64,000 nt of DNA from the NCBI GenBank assembly GCA_965140365.1, contig OZ223196.1; one strand, written 5' to 3'. The notes under the pieces were generated by a model. It did not search any database and was not told the DNA's origin. It saw only the letters and a program-made list of their open reading frames with translations. Numbering within the stretch: the stretch's first letter is position 1; each line of letters starts with the position of its first letter. Position numbers and translations under genes: made by a program. This document shows, one piece after another, positions 32,071 through 39,389 of this stretch. The stretch comes from Hydrogenovibrio sp965140365. Lineage in GTDB: Bacteria; Pseudomonadota; Gammaproteobacteria; Thiomicrospirales; Thiomicrospiraceae.

Positions 32071-33465
32071 TTAAAGTATTTTTGAATAATCGTAAATCAT
32101 GGGCTTTTCTAATAAGGCAATCACGCCCGCCACCGCATTGGCAAGGTCATCATGTGCGCCCGGTGCATGGTCGATAGAATCACGACCGCCACGGCTTGTT
32201 CTTCGCTCCAATGAGCAAATCTGTGTTGTTAGCCGTTCGTTGTCGAGTAGTTCAATTAACCCGCTGTTCATCTTCGGCAATAAGTCGCGGTATAAATCAC
32301 TTCTTGGCTTTGGTGCAATCTCATAGTTAATGCCATGCTCTCTAAATCGTTCTCTTGGCCACTCTCCAGCGTATCGGTCGCCATAGACTTCACTAATGCG
32401 ATATGTTTTTAAGAGCGCTGAGAAGTCACTCACGACGCTTTCTGGGCTAAACGGTGGTTTTACTTCTCTGGTGGCATCTAGCACCATCATGCCGTTTTCT
32501 TCGGCGTGTCCTATTGCCAAAGTCATGGCATCGGATGAACCACCGGAGGGGTCAACAAAACCAAAGTATTTATATTCGGATAATGGCGGCAATTCATAAC
32601 GGCCTGTGACTACTAAATTTTCCACTGCTTCACGGCTCACATAGGCTTCAAGGTCGCTTCGGAACTGTGCGCCATACTCTGCCTTTGCGCTCTCTGGGTC
32701 GCGTTGATATGCTTTGCGAATAAAACCAAGGTCTAGGCTTGGGTTCATGGTCGCGGCGCTTGCTTGTGCGACTAAGATTTCTTTATCGTCTTTACCAAAG
32801 TAGCGTTTATAAGCGTCATAAAGAGCGCCACGTTTTGCGTAAGGTGAGGAAAGAGCGATCAATTTACCGTTAAGGCTAGCCATTGCTGGGCGTAATGCAT
32901 TGATGATTTCAAAGTCGGGGTTTGCGCTATCTTCCGAACGCCAAAAGGCTATTTCATCAGCGATAACGCAAGGGATAGAGTAACCTCGAACCGCCCTGAA
33001 TGATGCTGTACCCACTTCAATAGCGGCTCTGTTGTTTAGTTCTATGCTCTCTTTATCTTCTCTAACAATCATCTGCTCAAACATGGGGTTTGAATGCAGT
33101 AAGCCGCTGATATATCGGAATGCTGAACGCGCCTGTTTGCGGTCTGCGGCCAGTACCATGACGGTGGCAACTTCACCCGGTGCCAGCTTGTCGGCATGGT
33201 CATTAAACACGGCTTCATATATCGCTAGTAGCGCGCTTATATTTGACTTACCGCCACGTCTGCCCACGGCCAACCATAATTCATCATGTGGGGTATCTGG
33301 TAACGCCTGACGGCCTGTTAAACGCTTGAACGCGTCCGTTTCTTGTTCATCTAGTTCTAAACTGTAAAAACCCGCAAGCAATGCACGCCACGCCTGCCAA
33401 CTATTGCCGGAAAACTGTTCTCCGAATAAGTCCGGGTCTGTCATCAAGTCGCGGATGGTTATCAT
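32071..33465 (-). CDS. Phage-type terminase large subunit (TerL)
   Basis: A 464-residue DNA-packaging motor and nuclease. ATPase half: Walker A VGRRGGKSN (about residue 70), Walker B CVIADEIAFW, coupling motif ALSSPYAKRG. Nuclease half: RNase H-like acids in YFGFVDPSGGSSDA, EVYGDRYAGEW and DHAPGAHDDLANAV. All key residues are intact, so it should be active. It is translationally coupled to the TerS-like gene (ATGA overlap). In a satellite it would package the element's DNA into procapsids of a helper phage; a remnant of a prophage is the alternative. Confidence 0.88.
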   Translation of the reverse strand: MITIRDLMTDPDLFGEQFSGNSWQAWRALLAGFYSLELDEQETDAFKRLTGRQALPDTPHDELWLAVGRRGGKSNISALLAIYEAVFNDHADKLAPGEVATVMVLAADRKQARSAFRYISGLLHSNPMFEQMIVREDKESIELNNRAAIEVGTASFRAVRGYSIPCVIADEIAFWRSEDSANPDFEIINALRPAMASLNGKLIALSSPYAKRGALYDAYKRYFGKDDKEILVAQASAATMNPSLDLGFIRKAYQRDPESAKAEYGAQFRSDLEAYVSREAVENLVVTGRYELPPLSEYKYFGFVDPSGGSSDAMTLAIGHAEENGMMVLDATREVKPPFSPESVVSDFSALLKTYRISEVYGDRYAGEWPRERFREHGINYEIAPKPRSDLYRDLLPKMNSGLIELLDNERLTTQICSLERRTSRGGRDSIDHAPGAHDDLANAVAGVIALLEKPMIYDYSKIL

Positions 33466-33821
33466 TTAACGGTTTCCTTTTTTGCCGCCATGAATTGACT
33501 GATTGAAAGGGGTTCTTTAGCCACTCGGTTTAGGCCTAATTTGCTGTAAATGCCTTGCAAGCTGTTCACGGCCTGCACCCACTTCCCGGAATCGAATTCA
33601 CCATCTGAAATAAGCTGTTGCTCTTGCTGTTCAAGATGAAACTCAAGGAATAGCGCCCGATCTATCAGGCTCTTTTGTTGGTAACTCAAACCAGAAAGGC
33701 CGCCTAGGTCATTGCATAGCTGAACGTGTCGATTTCTAAGCTCCACACTAATGGCGGTTCGCTTGTCTAGCTTGGAAAGCCAATTGGGTGAATAGTCCTG
33801 TTGCGGTTCTATCGTTTTCAT
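33462..33821 (-). CDS. Probable small terminase or terminase-associated protein
   Basis: A 119-residue, mainly helical protein: NWLSKLDKRTAISVELRNRHVQLCNDLGGLSGLSYQQKSLIDRALFLEFHLEQQEQQL, then a short linker and LQGIYSKLGLNRVAK. It overlaps terL by four bases. Position, size and coupling match a terminase small subunit, which recognises the packaging site. I recognise this type of protein as a recurring partner of terminase-like genes, but no classical helix-turn-helix is evident, so the role is inferred from context. Confidence 0.5.
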   Translation of the reverse strand: MKTIEPQQDYSPNWLSKLDKRTAISVELRNRHVQLCNDLGGLSGLSYQQKSLIDRALFLEFHLEQQEQQLISDGEFDSGKWVQAVNSLQGIYSKLGLNRVAKEPLSISQFMAAKKETVK

Positions 33822-34142
33822 TTTGTAACTGGTGCCTAAATGGTTTGTTTCTGCCCTCTATTTTACTGATATTTTGGCTTGTGTACATTAAAAAATGACA
33901 CACAATAGATTATAAGTAATTGAAATATAACAAAATACATTATGTTATTATAACAAACAAATATTATTTTTTAGTTTTCGTTGCTTGGTGGTGCGGTTCT
34001 TTGGTCTTTCTTCTGAAATAGAATGGCGGGAGGGGTAGGGGTCTAAAAATAACCAGAATTTAAGCAAGTGAATATTTAGCCGTTCGGGGGTGTGTTGTTT
34101 CTCTCTATACCCACCCTATTGAAAAACTGAATACTAATAAAA

Positions 34143-34178
34143 CTAAACAAACTAAGCAAACTAAGCAAACTGTGCAAA
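34143..34178 (+). repeat. Four tandem 9-bp iterons
   Basis: CTAAACAAA, CTAAGCAAA, CTAAGCAAA, CTGTGCAAA in direct, gap-free succession. They stand 145 bp from the end of the RecA-like replication gene and next to AT-rich DNA. This is the composition of a Rep-binding iteron array, so this is the best candidate for the element's replication origin. Confidence 0.55.
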
Positions 34179-34223
34179 CTCACTGTTTATAGGGGTTTCA
34201 AGTCTTCACTCTTCTGGTGATTG

Positions 34224-34241
34224 CTAAAATCGGCATTTTAG
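34224..34241. repeat. Perfect hairpin near the iterons
   Basis: CTAAAAT (34224-34230), loop CGGC and ATTTTAG (34235-34241). It lacks a U-tract long enough for a clear terminator and lies between the iterons and the end of the replication operon, so it may belong to the origin. Confidence 0.4.
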
Positions 34242-34274
34242 TTTTCCAGTTTTCCAGGTGTGTGGGTCAGACAT

Positions 34275-34298
34275 AAAAAAACCGCCATTACAGCGGTT
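34275..34298 (-). terminator. Terminator of the replication operon
   Basis: Read leftward: AACCGC, loop TGTAATG, GCGGTT, then a run of T (34280-34275). It lies 25 bp past the stop of the RecA-like gene, so the packaging genes further left need their own promoter. Confidence 0.85.
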
Positions 34299-34322
34299 CA
34301 AGTTAATAACTTTAAGGGTTGA

Positions 34323-35441
34323 TTAAGTGGCTTTTCTGTTCTGGTCAATTGATACCCACCAATTGAGTTCATAGGTCTGGGCATTCTTTTCTCCCCTCTG
34401 GGATTGCCATTTGTGTTCCTTGTTCTGGTCGTCGCCGTCATACCGGTTCAGGATTTTTCTAACCCGGTCTTTAGTTGTGCCTATGTCTTCATGCACTAGC
34501 CTTACCAAATCCGTTTTTAGAATGTTCGGCTGTTGGTGGATAATCTGAATGATTGATTCCACAATCTCGGAATCTTTTTCCAGTTGTTCGTTAATCTTTC
34601 TAACCTCTCGGGCGCGTTTAATTTCTTCATCTTCCAGCGCTCTGACACTGTCCAGCTTGTCGGTGTACTTCACGTCCGGGCCAGACTTATATTCATAGCT
34701 GATTCGTTCCACAACATCGCCACGGTTTTTAATATTTGCAAACTCCACCACCTTAACCCCGCCGCTATTACTGATTTCATCAATCACATAAGCGCAATCC
34801 ATATCATCAATAATATCACTCGTTCCTGCTGGAATGAGATTGTTCTCCATGTCCCGGTGCTTGTTCGTGTGTGCCAGCATAATGACCGAACCGCCATGAC
34901 TGATAAACTGCCTTACAATTTCAGCAAACTGGCTTGATTTGTCCTTTTTCATCAAGTCAGTAAACTTTTTAAGCGTGTCCAAGATGATGATTTTACCGCT
35001 TGCCTGTTGTGTGGAAATTAACTCGTTCAATATGCCGGTAAAATGTTTCGCTTCAAATCCATTATGACCGGGTGCAAGCATATTAAACCCATAACGTTCG
35101 GCCAGTTCCAGTTTGAAAACAAGGCCTTTATAGGTGTCATCAGCATTCACATAAAAAACATCACGCCCATTTAGTTCACCTTTTTTTATTGCTTCTGTGA
35201 TTAGCCAAATAGTTAAAAGCGTTTTCCCGCTGTTGGGTTTTGCATAAAAAACGGTTCCTTGACCTAATAGCGCAAGTTGTCCCAAGATATATTTATCATC
35301 AAGCATTTTCTGTTTCATTACGTTAGCACTTCCATTTAAAACAAACTGTTCAAGTGAGTATTTAGGCTGGTTTTCCAAATTGTCGGGCAAATGGTGCGGC
35401 ACTGGCTTAGACATTTGCGGCTTGGTTTCAACATCAGGCAT
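34323..35441 (-). CDS. RecA-like replication ATPase (RepA/AAA_25 type)
   Basis: A 372-residue protein with a RecA-like helicase domain: Walker A VFYAKPNSGKTLL (about residue 80), Walker B GKIIILDTLKKF, and a downstream VIMLAHTNKH sensor segment. RepA-type hexameric helicases of plasmids and satellites have this form. The C-terminal part (IIQIIHQQPNILKTDLVRLVHEDIGTTKDRVRKIL) looks like a winged helix. The ATG at 35441 is preceded by AAGGAGG and overlaps the primase gene; a longer frame up to 35483 is rejected. It presumably unwinds the origin together with the primase. Confidence 0.75.
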   Translation of the reverse strand: MPDVETKPQMSKPVPHHLPDNLENQPKYSLEQFVLNGSANVMKQKMLDDKYILGQLALLGQGTVFYAKPNSGKTLLTIWLITEAIKKGELNGRDVFYVNADDTYKGLVFKLELAERYGFNMLAPGHNGFEAKHFTGILNELISTQQASGKIIILDTLKKFTDLMKKDKSSQFAEIVRQFISHGGSVIMLAHTNKHRDMENNLIPAGTSDIIDDMDCAYVIDEISNSGGVKVVEFANIKNRGDVVERISYEYKSGPDVKYTDKLDSVRALEDEEIKRAREVRKINEQLEKDSEIVESIIQIIHQQPNILKTDLVRLVHEDIGTTKDRVRKILNRYDGDDQNKEHKWQSQRGEKNAQTYELNWWVSIDQNRKAT

Positions 35442-36507
35442 GACAACCTCCTTGCACGGCTTCGGGGTGCTTCTCGATCGCATAGCCTAAATCCAGAATT
35501 GCTCGGTCGTTGAAGTCGTTGCCGTCTTCCCATTCTTGAAAGTCTGGCTTGATGATTTCAGCGTTTGCAGATATAGCCGCCTTTTCAGCCGCTTTAATGC
35601 CTTGCGGGTCGCTGTCCGTGCCAATAATGATTTGAGTGTTTGGGTAACTATCTCGAAAGGCACAAGCTACCGCTCTCAGGTTTCCAGAATCAAAGGCCAC
35701 GATTACCGACCATTCTGGCGTGTAGTGTTCGGAAAGGCTGGCACCTGTGGCAAATCCTTCACAAATTACAATCGGGGCATTTTCAACCCATTGAATCGGA
35801 TAATAGCCACCGGATTTTTTACCGCCTTTTAGGAAGCGTTTGTCACCATCTGGGGATATAGCTTGAACGTTCATAAGTTGCCCAATAAAAGGCGCATAAC
35901 TTCCGTAAATAGGAATGATTAGCCAGCCTTTAAAATATCCGTCATTGCTGATCAGTGCACCATGAGTTTTAATACGTTTGCGAACTAAATAGGGATGTTC
36001 TTTTGGTGCAGGTTGGCAATGTTCGATAAGCTTATACGCTTTTTCTGAAACCCTTAAATGTTCATTAAGCTGTTTTTTCTGTTCAAGCTCTCTTTGTTTA
36101 GCTTGCTCACGGCGCCGCTGTCGTGCTTCTTTTTCACGCTTGGCAAACTCTTCTCGGCTTAACTGATCTTGTTCAGGTTGCCAGCCGTTGGCCTTGGCTT
36201 GGTGTATGAGTGTTGCAATAGTAATGCCGCCAGTAGTCGAAATGCTTTTCCATGTGCTTTCAAAGTCTGCATTGTTAAAGTTATCAGCGTTTGCACTCCA
36301 TTCTTTTGCAATATCTTTTCCAGCATCGCCAAACTCAGACTTAATCGCCATTAAGGTTTTAACCCAATCTTCTCTTGGGCATTGCGGTTCTATGAAATTC
36401 AATAGGTCAAGTAGGCTTTTAAGGTTGAGCGCCATTACTAAATTTTTGTTATAATTATCATGAGCATTATTGTTTAGGCGGCTGTTCTCTGCGGTCGCTT
36501 CTTTCAT
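35434..36507 (-). CDS. Replication primase with PriCT and TOPRIM domains
   Basis: A 357-residue protein. Residues about 27-112 form a PriCT-2-like module (LLDLLNFIEPQCPREDWVKTLMAIKSEFG...STTGGITIATLIHQA). A charged helical linker follows (REEFAKREKEARQRRREQAKQRELEQKKQ). The C-terminal TOPRIM domain has PIVICEGFATGASL, IIIGTDSDPQGIKAAEKAA and NDFNDRA, with the Glu and DxD residues of primase/topoisomerase folds. GGAGGG precedes the ATG. It is coupled to the AlpA-like gene upstream and the RecA-like gene downstream. Confidence 0.8.
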   Translation of the reverse strand: MKEATAENSRLNNNAHDNYNKNLVMALNLKSLLDLLNFIEPQCPREDWVKTLMAIKSEFGDAGKDIAKEWSANADNFNNADFESTWKSISTTGGITIATLIHQAKANGWQPEQDQLSREEFAKREKEARQRRREQAKQRELEQKKQLNEHLRVSEKAYKLIEHCQPAPKEHPYLVRKRIKTHGALISNDGYFKGWLIIPIYGSYAPFIGQLMNVQAISPDGDKRFLKGGKKSGGYYPIQWVENAPIVICEGFATGASLSEHYTPEWSVIVAFDSGNLRAVACAFRDSYPNTQIIIGTDSDPQGIKAAEKAAISANAEIIKPDFQEWEDGNDFNDRAILDLGYAIEKHPEAVQGGCHA

Positions 36508-36508
36508 T

Positions 36509-36712
36509 TCAAACGCCCTCCGATTCTCTCTGCTGTAATTCGCTGATATAACGCTGTAATTCCTCTCGACTAATCAAACGACGACGGCCGATTTTGAACG
36601 TTTTTAGTTCGCCGCTGTTGATGATGTCATAGAAAAGGGTTTGAGAGAGTCCGCCCAGTGCTTCGCGGGCTTGTTTTACGGTAAGTGCTAATGATTGGTT
36701 TGTGTTGGTCAT
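36509..36712 (-). CDS. AlpA/excisionase-like helix-turn-helix regulator
   Basis: A 67-residue protein: TVKQAREALGGLSQTLFYDIINSGELKTFKIGRRRLISREELQRYISEL, the small winged-helix fold of AlpA and excisionases (HTH_17). In P4-like elements and Gram-negative PICIs AlpA switches on int or the replication genes; in other elements the fold serves as excisionase. It immediately precedes the primase gene, with one base between. AAGGGG is upstream of its ATG. Confidence 0.8.
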   Translation of the reverse strand: MTNTNQSLALTVKQAREALGGLSQTLFYDIINSGELKTFKIGRRRLISREELQRYISELQQRESEGV

Positions 36713-36817
36713 GATTGGTTACCCCTTGAAATTAGTAGTTGTTTGTTAACGTTTCAGAGGGATTGTCCTAGATGTGAAAGGGTGGTTCATTTAGAGCATT
36801 GACGTGGGGGCAATACT

Positions 36818-37546
36818 CTATTTGGTGCGTTGTTTAATAAACTTGCTTACTGTGTCCGCTCCTTTTGATATGCCTCCGGCTCTGGTGTCGTATTGAAAAA
36901 AATCATCAAAGCCGGGCACTTCTAATTCTTCAGCGATAAACTGATAAATGTCAGGGTTTGTAAACCCGCATCTTTTAAGGTCGTGGTAAATTCCGACTAT
37001 ATCGCAATATTTTGACCATTCAGAACCGTTTTTCCCGCCCTTTAGCTTGATGTCGCCTTGAAGGTATAGTCTGATAAAATGCTCTAACCAGTCGGGCATG
37101 TCGCCAGTATAGGCTCTCATAGCAAGCGCTATGCGTTCCTTTGTGTTTAATAGGTTTCTTATGGTCTCTTCGTGTTTGTAATAGTCAATTCGGCCATGTT
37201 CTTCCAGTGCCTTAACATCCTCTCTAAGCTTCTTAGATTCGATTCTGTCGGTATAGGGTAATGCAAAATCTGAACGCTGAAATATGCTCCTTAGTATGTA
37301 TATTCTTTTATTTTTGCAGTGGCCTTCTTCCGTCTTTTTGTCTTGAAGTTCCTGTTCTTCATCAATGTAAATGCTGTAAAGTCTGGTAAATTCTATTTGT
37401 TGCTCCTTGGTGGCATTAGCGACAAAATTTAACAATTCCTGTATTTTATACTGTGCTTCTGAACGCTCCTTTTCGCTCATTCCTTTGAACGCTTTGGCAC
37501 CCCAAACCATAGTTTGGCAATATAGCTTTATGGTTTCTTTATCCAT
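36818..37546 (-). CDS. Protein of unknown function beside the integrase
   Basis: A 242-residue, charged, soluble protein. It begins MDKETIKLYCQTMVWGAKAFKGMSEKERSEAQYKIQELLNFV and ends GISKGADTVSKFIKQRTK; mainly helical, with no membrane segment and no catalytic motif I recognise. GGAGGG precedes the ATG, which overlaps the integrase stop (TAATG). Its position between integrase and AlpA is where satellites often carry accessory or anti-phage cargo, but nothing in the sequence shows such a role. About 105 non-coding bases separate it from the AlpA-like gene. Confidence 0.55.
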   Translation of the reverse strand: MDKETIKLYCQTMVWGAKAFKGMSEKERSEAQYKIQELLNFVANATKEQQIEFTRLYSIYIDEEQELQDKKTEEGHCKNKRIYILRSIFQRSDFALPYTDRIESKKLREDVKALEEHGRIDYYKHEETIRNLLNTKERIALAMRAYTGDMPDWLEHFIRLYLQGDIKLKGGKNGSEWSKYCDIVGIYHDLKRCGFTNPDIYQFIAEELEVPGFDDFFQYDTRAGGISKGADTVSKFIKQRTK

Positions 37547-38691
37547 TATTCGCCCTCCAAAATTTCATTAACAATCTGTTCCATTAGCTTGGCGGCTTCA
37601 ATGCGTTGCGCTTTGTACTCAGCACGGTTATAAACCGCCATAACGCCGCTTAATTTATGGTTAAGGCATTTCTCGACAATGTAGGGCGGTATGTCGCCTA
37701 TGGTGTCGGCTTGGTCTGTATCGCGGTTATGGTCATGCAGTCGAGTTGAAAAAGTACGGCGTAAATCATGCGGGGTGAAGCGGGATTGTTGAGAGTATCC
37801 TTTGCTTTCAAGCCATCGGCGCAACCATGCCTGCAAATTGGTGTCGGTCATCCGGGGGAGTGGTAGTTGCGCTTTTGCCAGCGGCGGCAAATAACTCCAA
37901 TGCTCAATTTCGTTTTTAGAGAATTCTTTCGGCAATCGCCAGTAATCGCCATCCAAATAGCCATGCCGTGTTTCTGAAATTCTAAGCCCGGTTAAGAGAA
38001 TGAATCTAAGTGTTCTAGCGTTGGGATGTTCGCTCTCGAAGATCATGCGGATTTCGTCATCAGTCAGAACACGGTCGCGCCCGTTGTCGTATGAATAGAC
38101 TGCAATGTTTGGATTGACCAAATCAATTGGATTGGTTCCAGAAAACAGGCGGGCAACTGAAACGGTTTTCATAAATGTTTTGAGCGTGATAAAACACTGA
38201 TTTGCGGCACGCGCTCCATCACCACGACCGTTTTTAGCGATAGAGTTTTTATAGTTCATTATTAGCCGCTCGATCTGGTCGGGTGTGATTGAATCAATAT
38301 TCAGGTGGCCGTATTCATCAACCAATATTTGAAGATAACGCCACGTCATGTGCGGGCGTTTATGTGGTTTTCCTTTTTTGTTTACGGTGCCAATGATTGA
38401 CGTTTCGTAATATCGCTCTGCAACCTCTTTTATTTTTGTGCTTGAGATAGCACTGGATAACTCGTTTTTAAGCTGCAATGCCTTTCTTTTGGCTTCGTTG
38501 ATTTTAATGTCTGGAAACTGCCCGATTGTTTTAACCTTGCGTTTGCCGTTTATCTTGCGCTTAAATAGCCATGTTTTGGAAGATGGGCGGACGCGAATAT
38601 ATAAACCGTCACCGATACCATAATCTTTGGCCTTGCCATCAAAGGTAAGTTTGCTTACTTTGGTATCGCTTGTTATTTTAACAGTTGTCAT
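37546..38691 (-). CDS. int: Tyrosine integrase (P4 type)
   Basis: A 381-residue site-specific recombinase. N-terminal arm-binding domain (VSKLTFDGKAKDYGIGDGLYIRVRPSSKTWLFKRKINGKRKVKTIGQFPDI, the DUF4102-like fold), a SAM-like core-binding domain, and catalytic domain with Arg in LLTGLRISETRHG, then FTPHDLRRTFSTRLHD and VEKCLNHKLSGVMAVYNRAEY, containing the nucleophile Tyr. The start is the ATG at 38691, after AAAGG; an in-frame extension to 38742 runs into the repeats upstream and is rejected. It should recombine the attL/attR repeats; its gene sits 120 bp from attR. Confidence 0.9.
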   Translation of the reverse strand: MTTVKITSDTKVSKLTFDGKAKDYGIGDGLYIRVRPSSKTWLFKRKINGKRKVKTIGQFPDIKINEAKRKALQLKNELSSAISSTKIKEVAERYYETSIIGTVNKKGKPHKRPHMTWRYLQILVDEYGHLNIDSITPDQIERLIMNYKNSIAKNGRGDGARAANQCFITLKTFMKTVSVARLFSGTNPIDLVNPNIAVYSYDNGRDRVLTDDEIRMIFESEHPNARTLRFILLTGLRISETRHGYLDGDYWRLPKEFSKNEIEHWSYLPPLAKAQLPLPRMTDTNLQAWLRRWLESKGYSQQSRFTPHDLRRTFSTRLHDHNRDTDQADTIGDIPPYIVEKCLNHKLSGVMAVYNRAEYKAQRIEAAKLMEQIVNEILEGE

Positions 38692-38714
38692 TTTGTGTGT
38701 ACCTTTGTGTGTAC
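38692..38714 (+). promoter_or_regulatory. Tandem direct repeats immediately upstream of int
   Basis: TTTGTGTGTAC occurs twice (38692-38702 and 38704-38714), period 12, directly before the integrase start and within the divergent int/phosphatase gap. Similar but imperfect GTGTGT-containing runs lie beside attL (30913-30945). The repeats could be arm-type integrase sites, an operator, or both. Confidence 0.5.
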
Positions 38715-38783
38715 TATATCCATGAATTACATGATACAACAAAAAACAGCAACATACAATAAATACAGGAATTACAGATAGTT

Positions 38784-39272
38784 ATGGACAATAAAAAACC
38801 AGTAAAAGTACTCTTTGTTTGTTTAGGCAATATTTGCCGCTCGCCGACAGCGCATGCGGTTTTTCGGAATTTGGTTACAGCGGAAAATTTGCAGGATCAA
38901 ATTTTAATTGACTCCGCAGGAACGGCGTCCTGGCATAAAGGCAAACCGGCCGATAGTCGATCCATTCAAGTCGCTCACGGACGCGGCATACCCATGGATG
39001 ATTTACGGTCTCGCCCGGTGGATATTGGGGATCTGATGGAATTCGATTATGTTCTGGCGATGGATGATATGAATTATGCCGATTTAATGGATATGGCCTT
39101 GCCGGAGCATCAAACAAAAATCCGGTTGTTTTTGGAGTTTGCACCAGAATTTGAAGAGCGCGAGGTGCCGGATCCGTATCATGGTGGCCCGCAGGGCTTT
39201 GATCATGTGTTTGATTTGGTGACAGCGGCCTCCAAAGGCTTGCTGGACGAGATTAAGCAAAAGCATTTGTAA
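38784..39272 (+). CDS. Low-molecular-weight protein-tyrosine phosphatase (5' end replaced by element)
   Basis: A 162-residue phosphatase removing phosphate from protein tyrosines. The P-loop VCLGNICRSPT holds the nucleophilic Cys and Arg; the general-acid loop is EVPDPYHGG. The first ten codons (MDNKKPVKVL) and the sequence upstream lie inside the integrated element, while everything from the 20-bp repeat onward is host DNA. The original start MSHKVSVI is stranded at 30829. The gene is intact, so integration swaps N-terminus and promoter but keeps the enzyme. Its present ribosome site is weak (AGGA about 14 bases away); TACAAT at 38755-38760 may be a -10 box. Confidence 0.92.
   Translation: MDNKKPVKVLFVCLGNICRSPTAHAVFRNLVTAENLQDQILIDSAGTASWHKGKPADSRSIQVAHGRGIPMDDLRSRPVDIGDLMEFDYVLAMDDMNYADLMDMALPEHQTKIRLFLEFAPEFEEREVPDPYHGGPQGFDHVFDLVTAASKGLLDEIKQKHL
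38814..38833. repeat. attR core repeat
   Basis: TTTGTTTGTTTAGGCAATAT, identical to 30853-30872. It lies within codons 11-17 of the restored phosphatase gene, including the codon of the catalytic Cys. Confidence 0.93.
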
Positions 39273-39325
39273 AAACCGTGTGACGGGATTGTCTAGACGT
39301 TCTTTGTTCTTTGGGGGCTTAAAAC

Positions 39326-39355
39326 GCAAAAACGACCAGGCCTGGTCGTTTTTGC
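39326..39355. terminator. Perfect 30-bp palindrome, bidirectional terminator built on CCAGGCCTGG
   Basis: The left arm GCAAAAACGACCAGG (39326-39340) is the exact complement of 39341-39355, with CCAGGCCTGG at the centre (39336-39345) and A/T runs on the outside. It lies between the convergent ends of the phosphatase gene and rne, so it should terminate both. Confidence 0.8.
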
Positions 39356-39389
39356 AGCTTAAGAATAGCGGTGTTTCCACCGGCTAGGA

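Larger units (their letters stand above)
33822..34274. other. AT-rich non-coding region of the satellite (promoter and likely origin)
   Basis: No ORF over about 450 bp. From right to left it holds tandem TTTTCCAG repeats (near 34242-34258), a perfect hairpin, four 9-bp iterons (entered separately), a very AT-rich block (33890-33980), a perfect 13-bp palindrome TGTTATTATAACA (33943-33955) and TATAAT-like boxes reading toward terS. A TTGTGTAC motif at 33879-33886 and GACACACAA at 33897-33905 recall the repeats upstream of the integrase. It separates the replication module from the packaging module. Confidence 0.5.
30853..38833. mobile_element. Integrated satellite-like element (about 7.96 kb) in the phosphatase gene
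   Basis: Bounded by the direct repeat TTTGTTTGTTTAGGCAATAT. It carries a P4-type tyrosine integrase beside the right repeat, an AlpA-like regulator, a TOPRIM primase, a RecA-like ATPase, an iteron region, TerS-like and TerL genes and several small unknowns, all reading leftward. No capsid, portal, tail, lysis or conjugation gene is present. Sequence inside is visibly more AT-rich than the flanks, and the dispersed palindrome common in the host DNA is missing. The best reading is a phage satellite of the PICI/P4 kind or a closely related minimal integrative element. Confidence 0.85.

Noticed and set aside
34143..34178. CRISPR array
   Set aside because: Four gap-free 9-bp repeats have no spacers and no 24-37-bp repeat unit; there is no cas gene in the window. 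An iteron array fits better.
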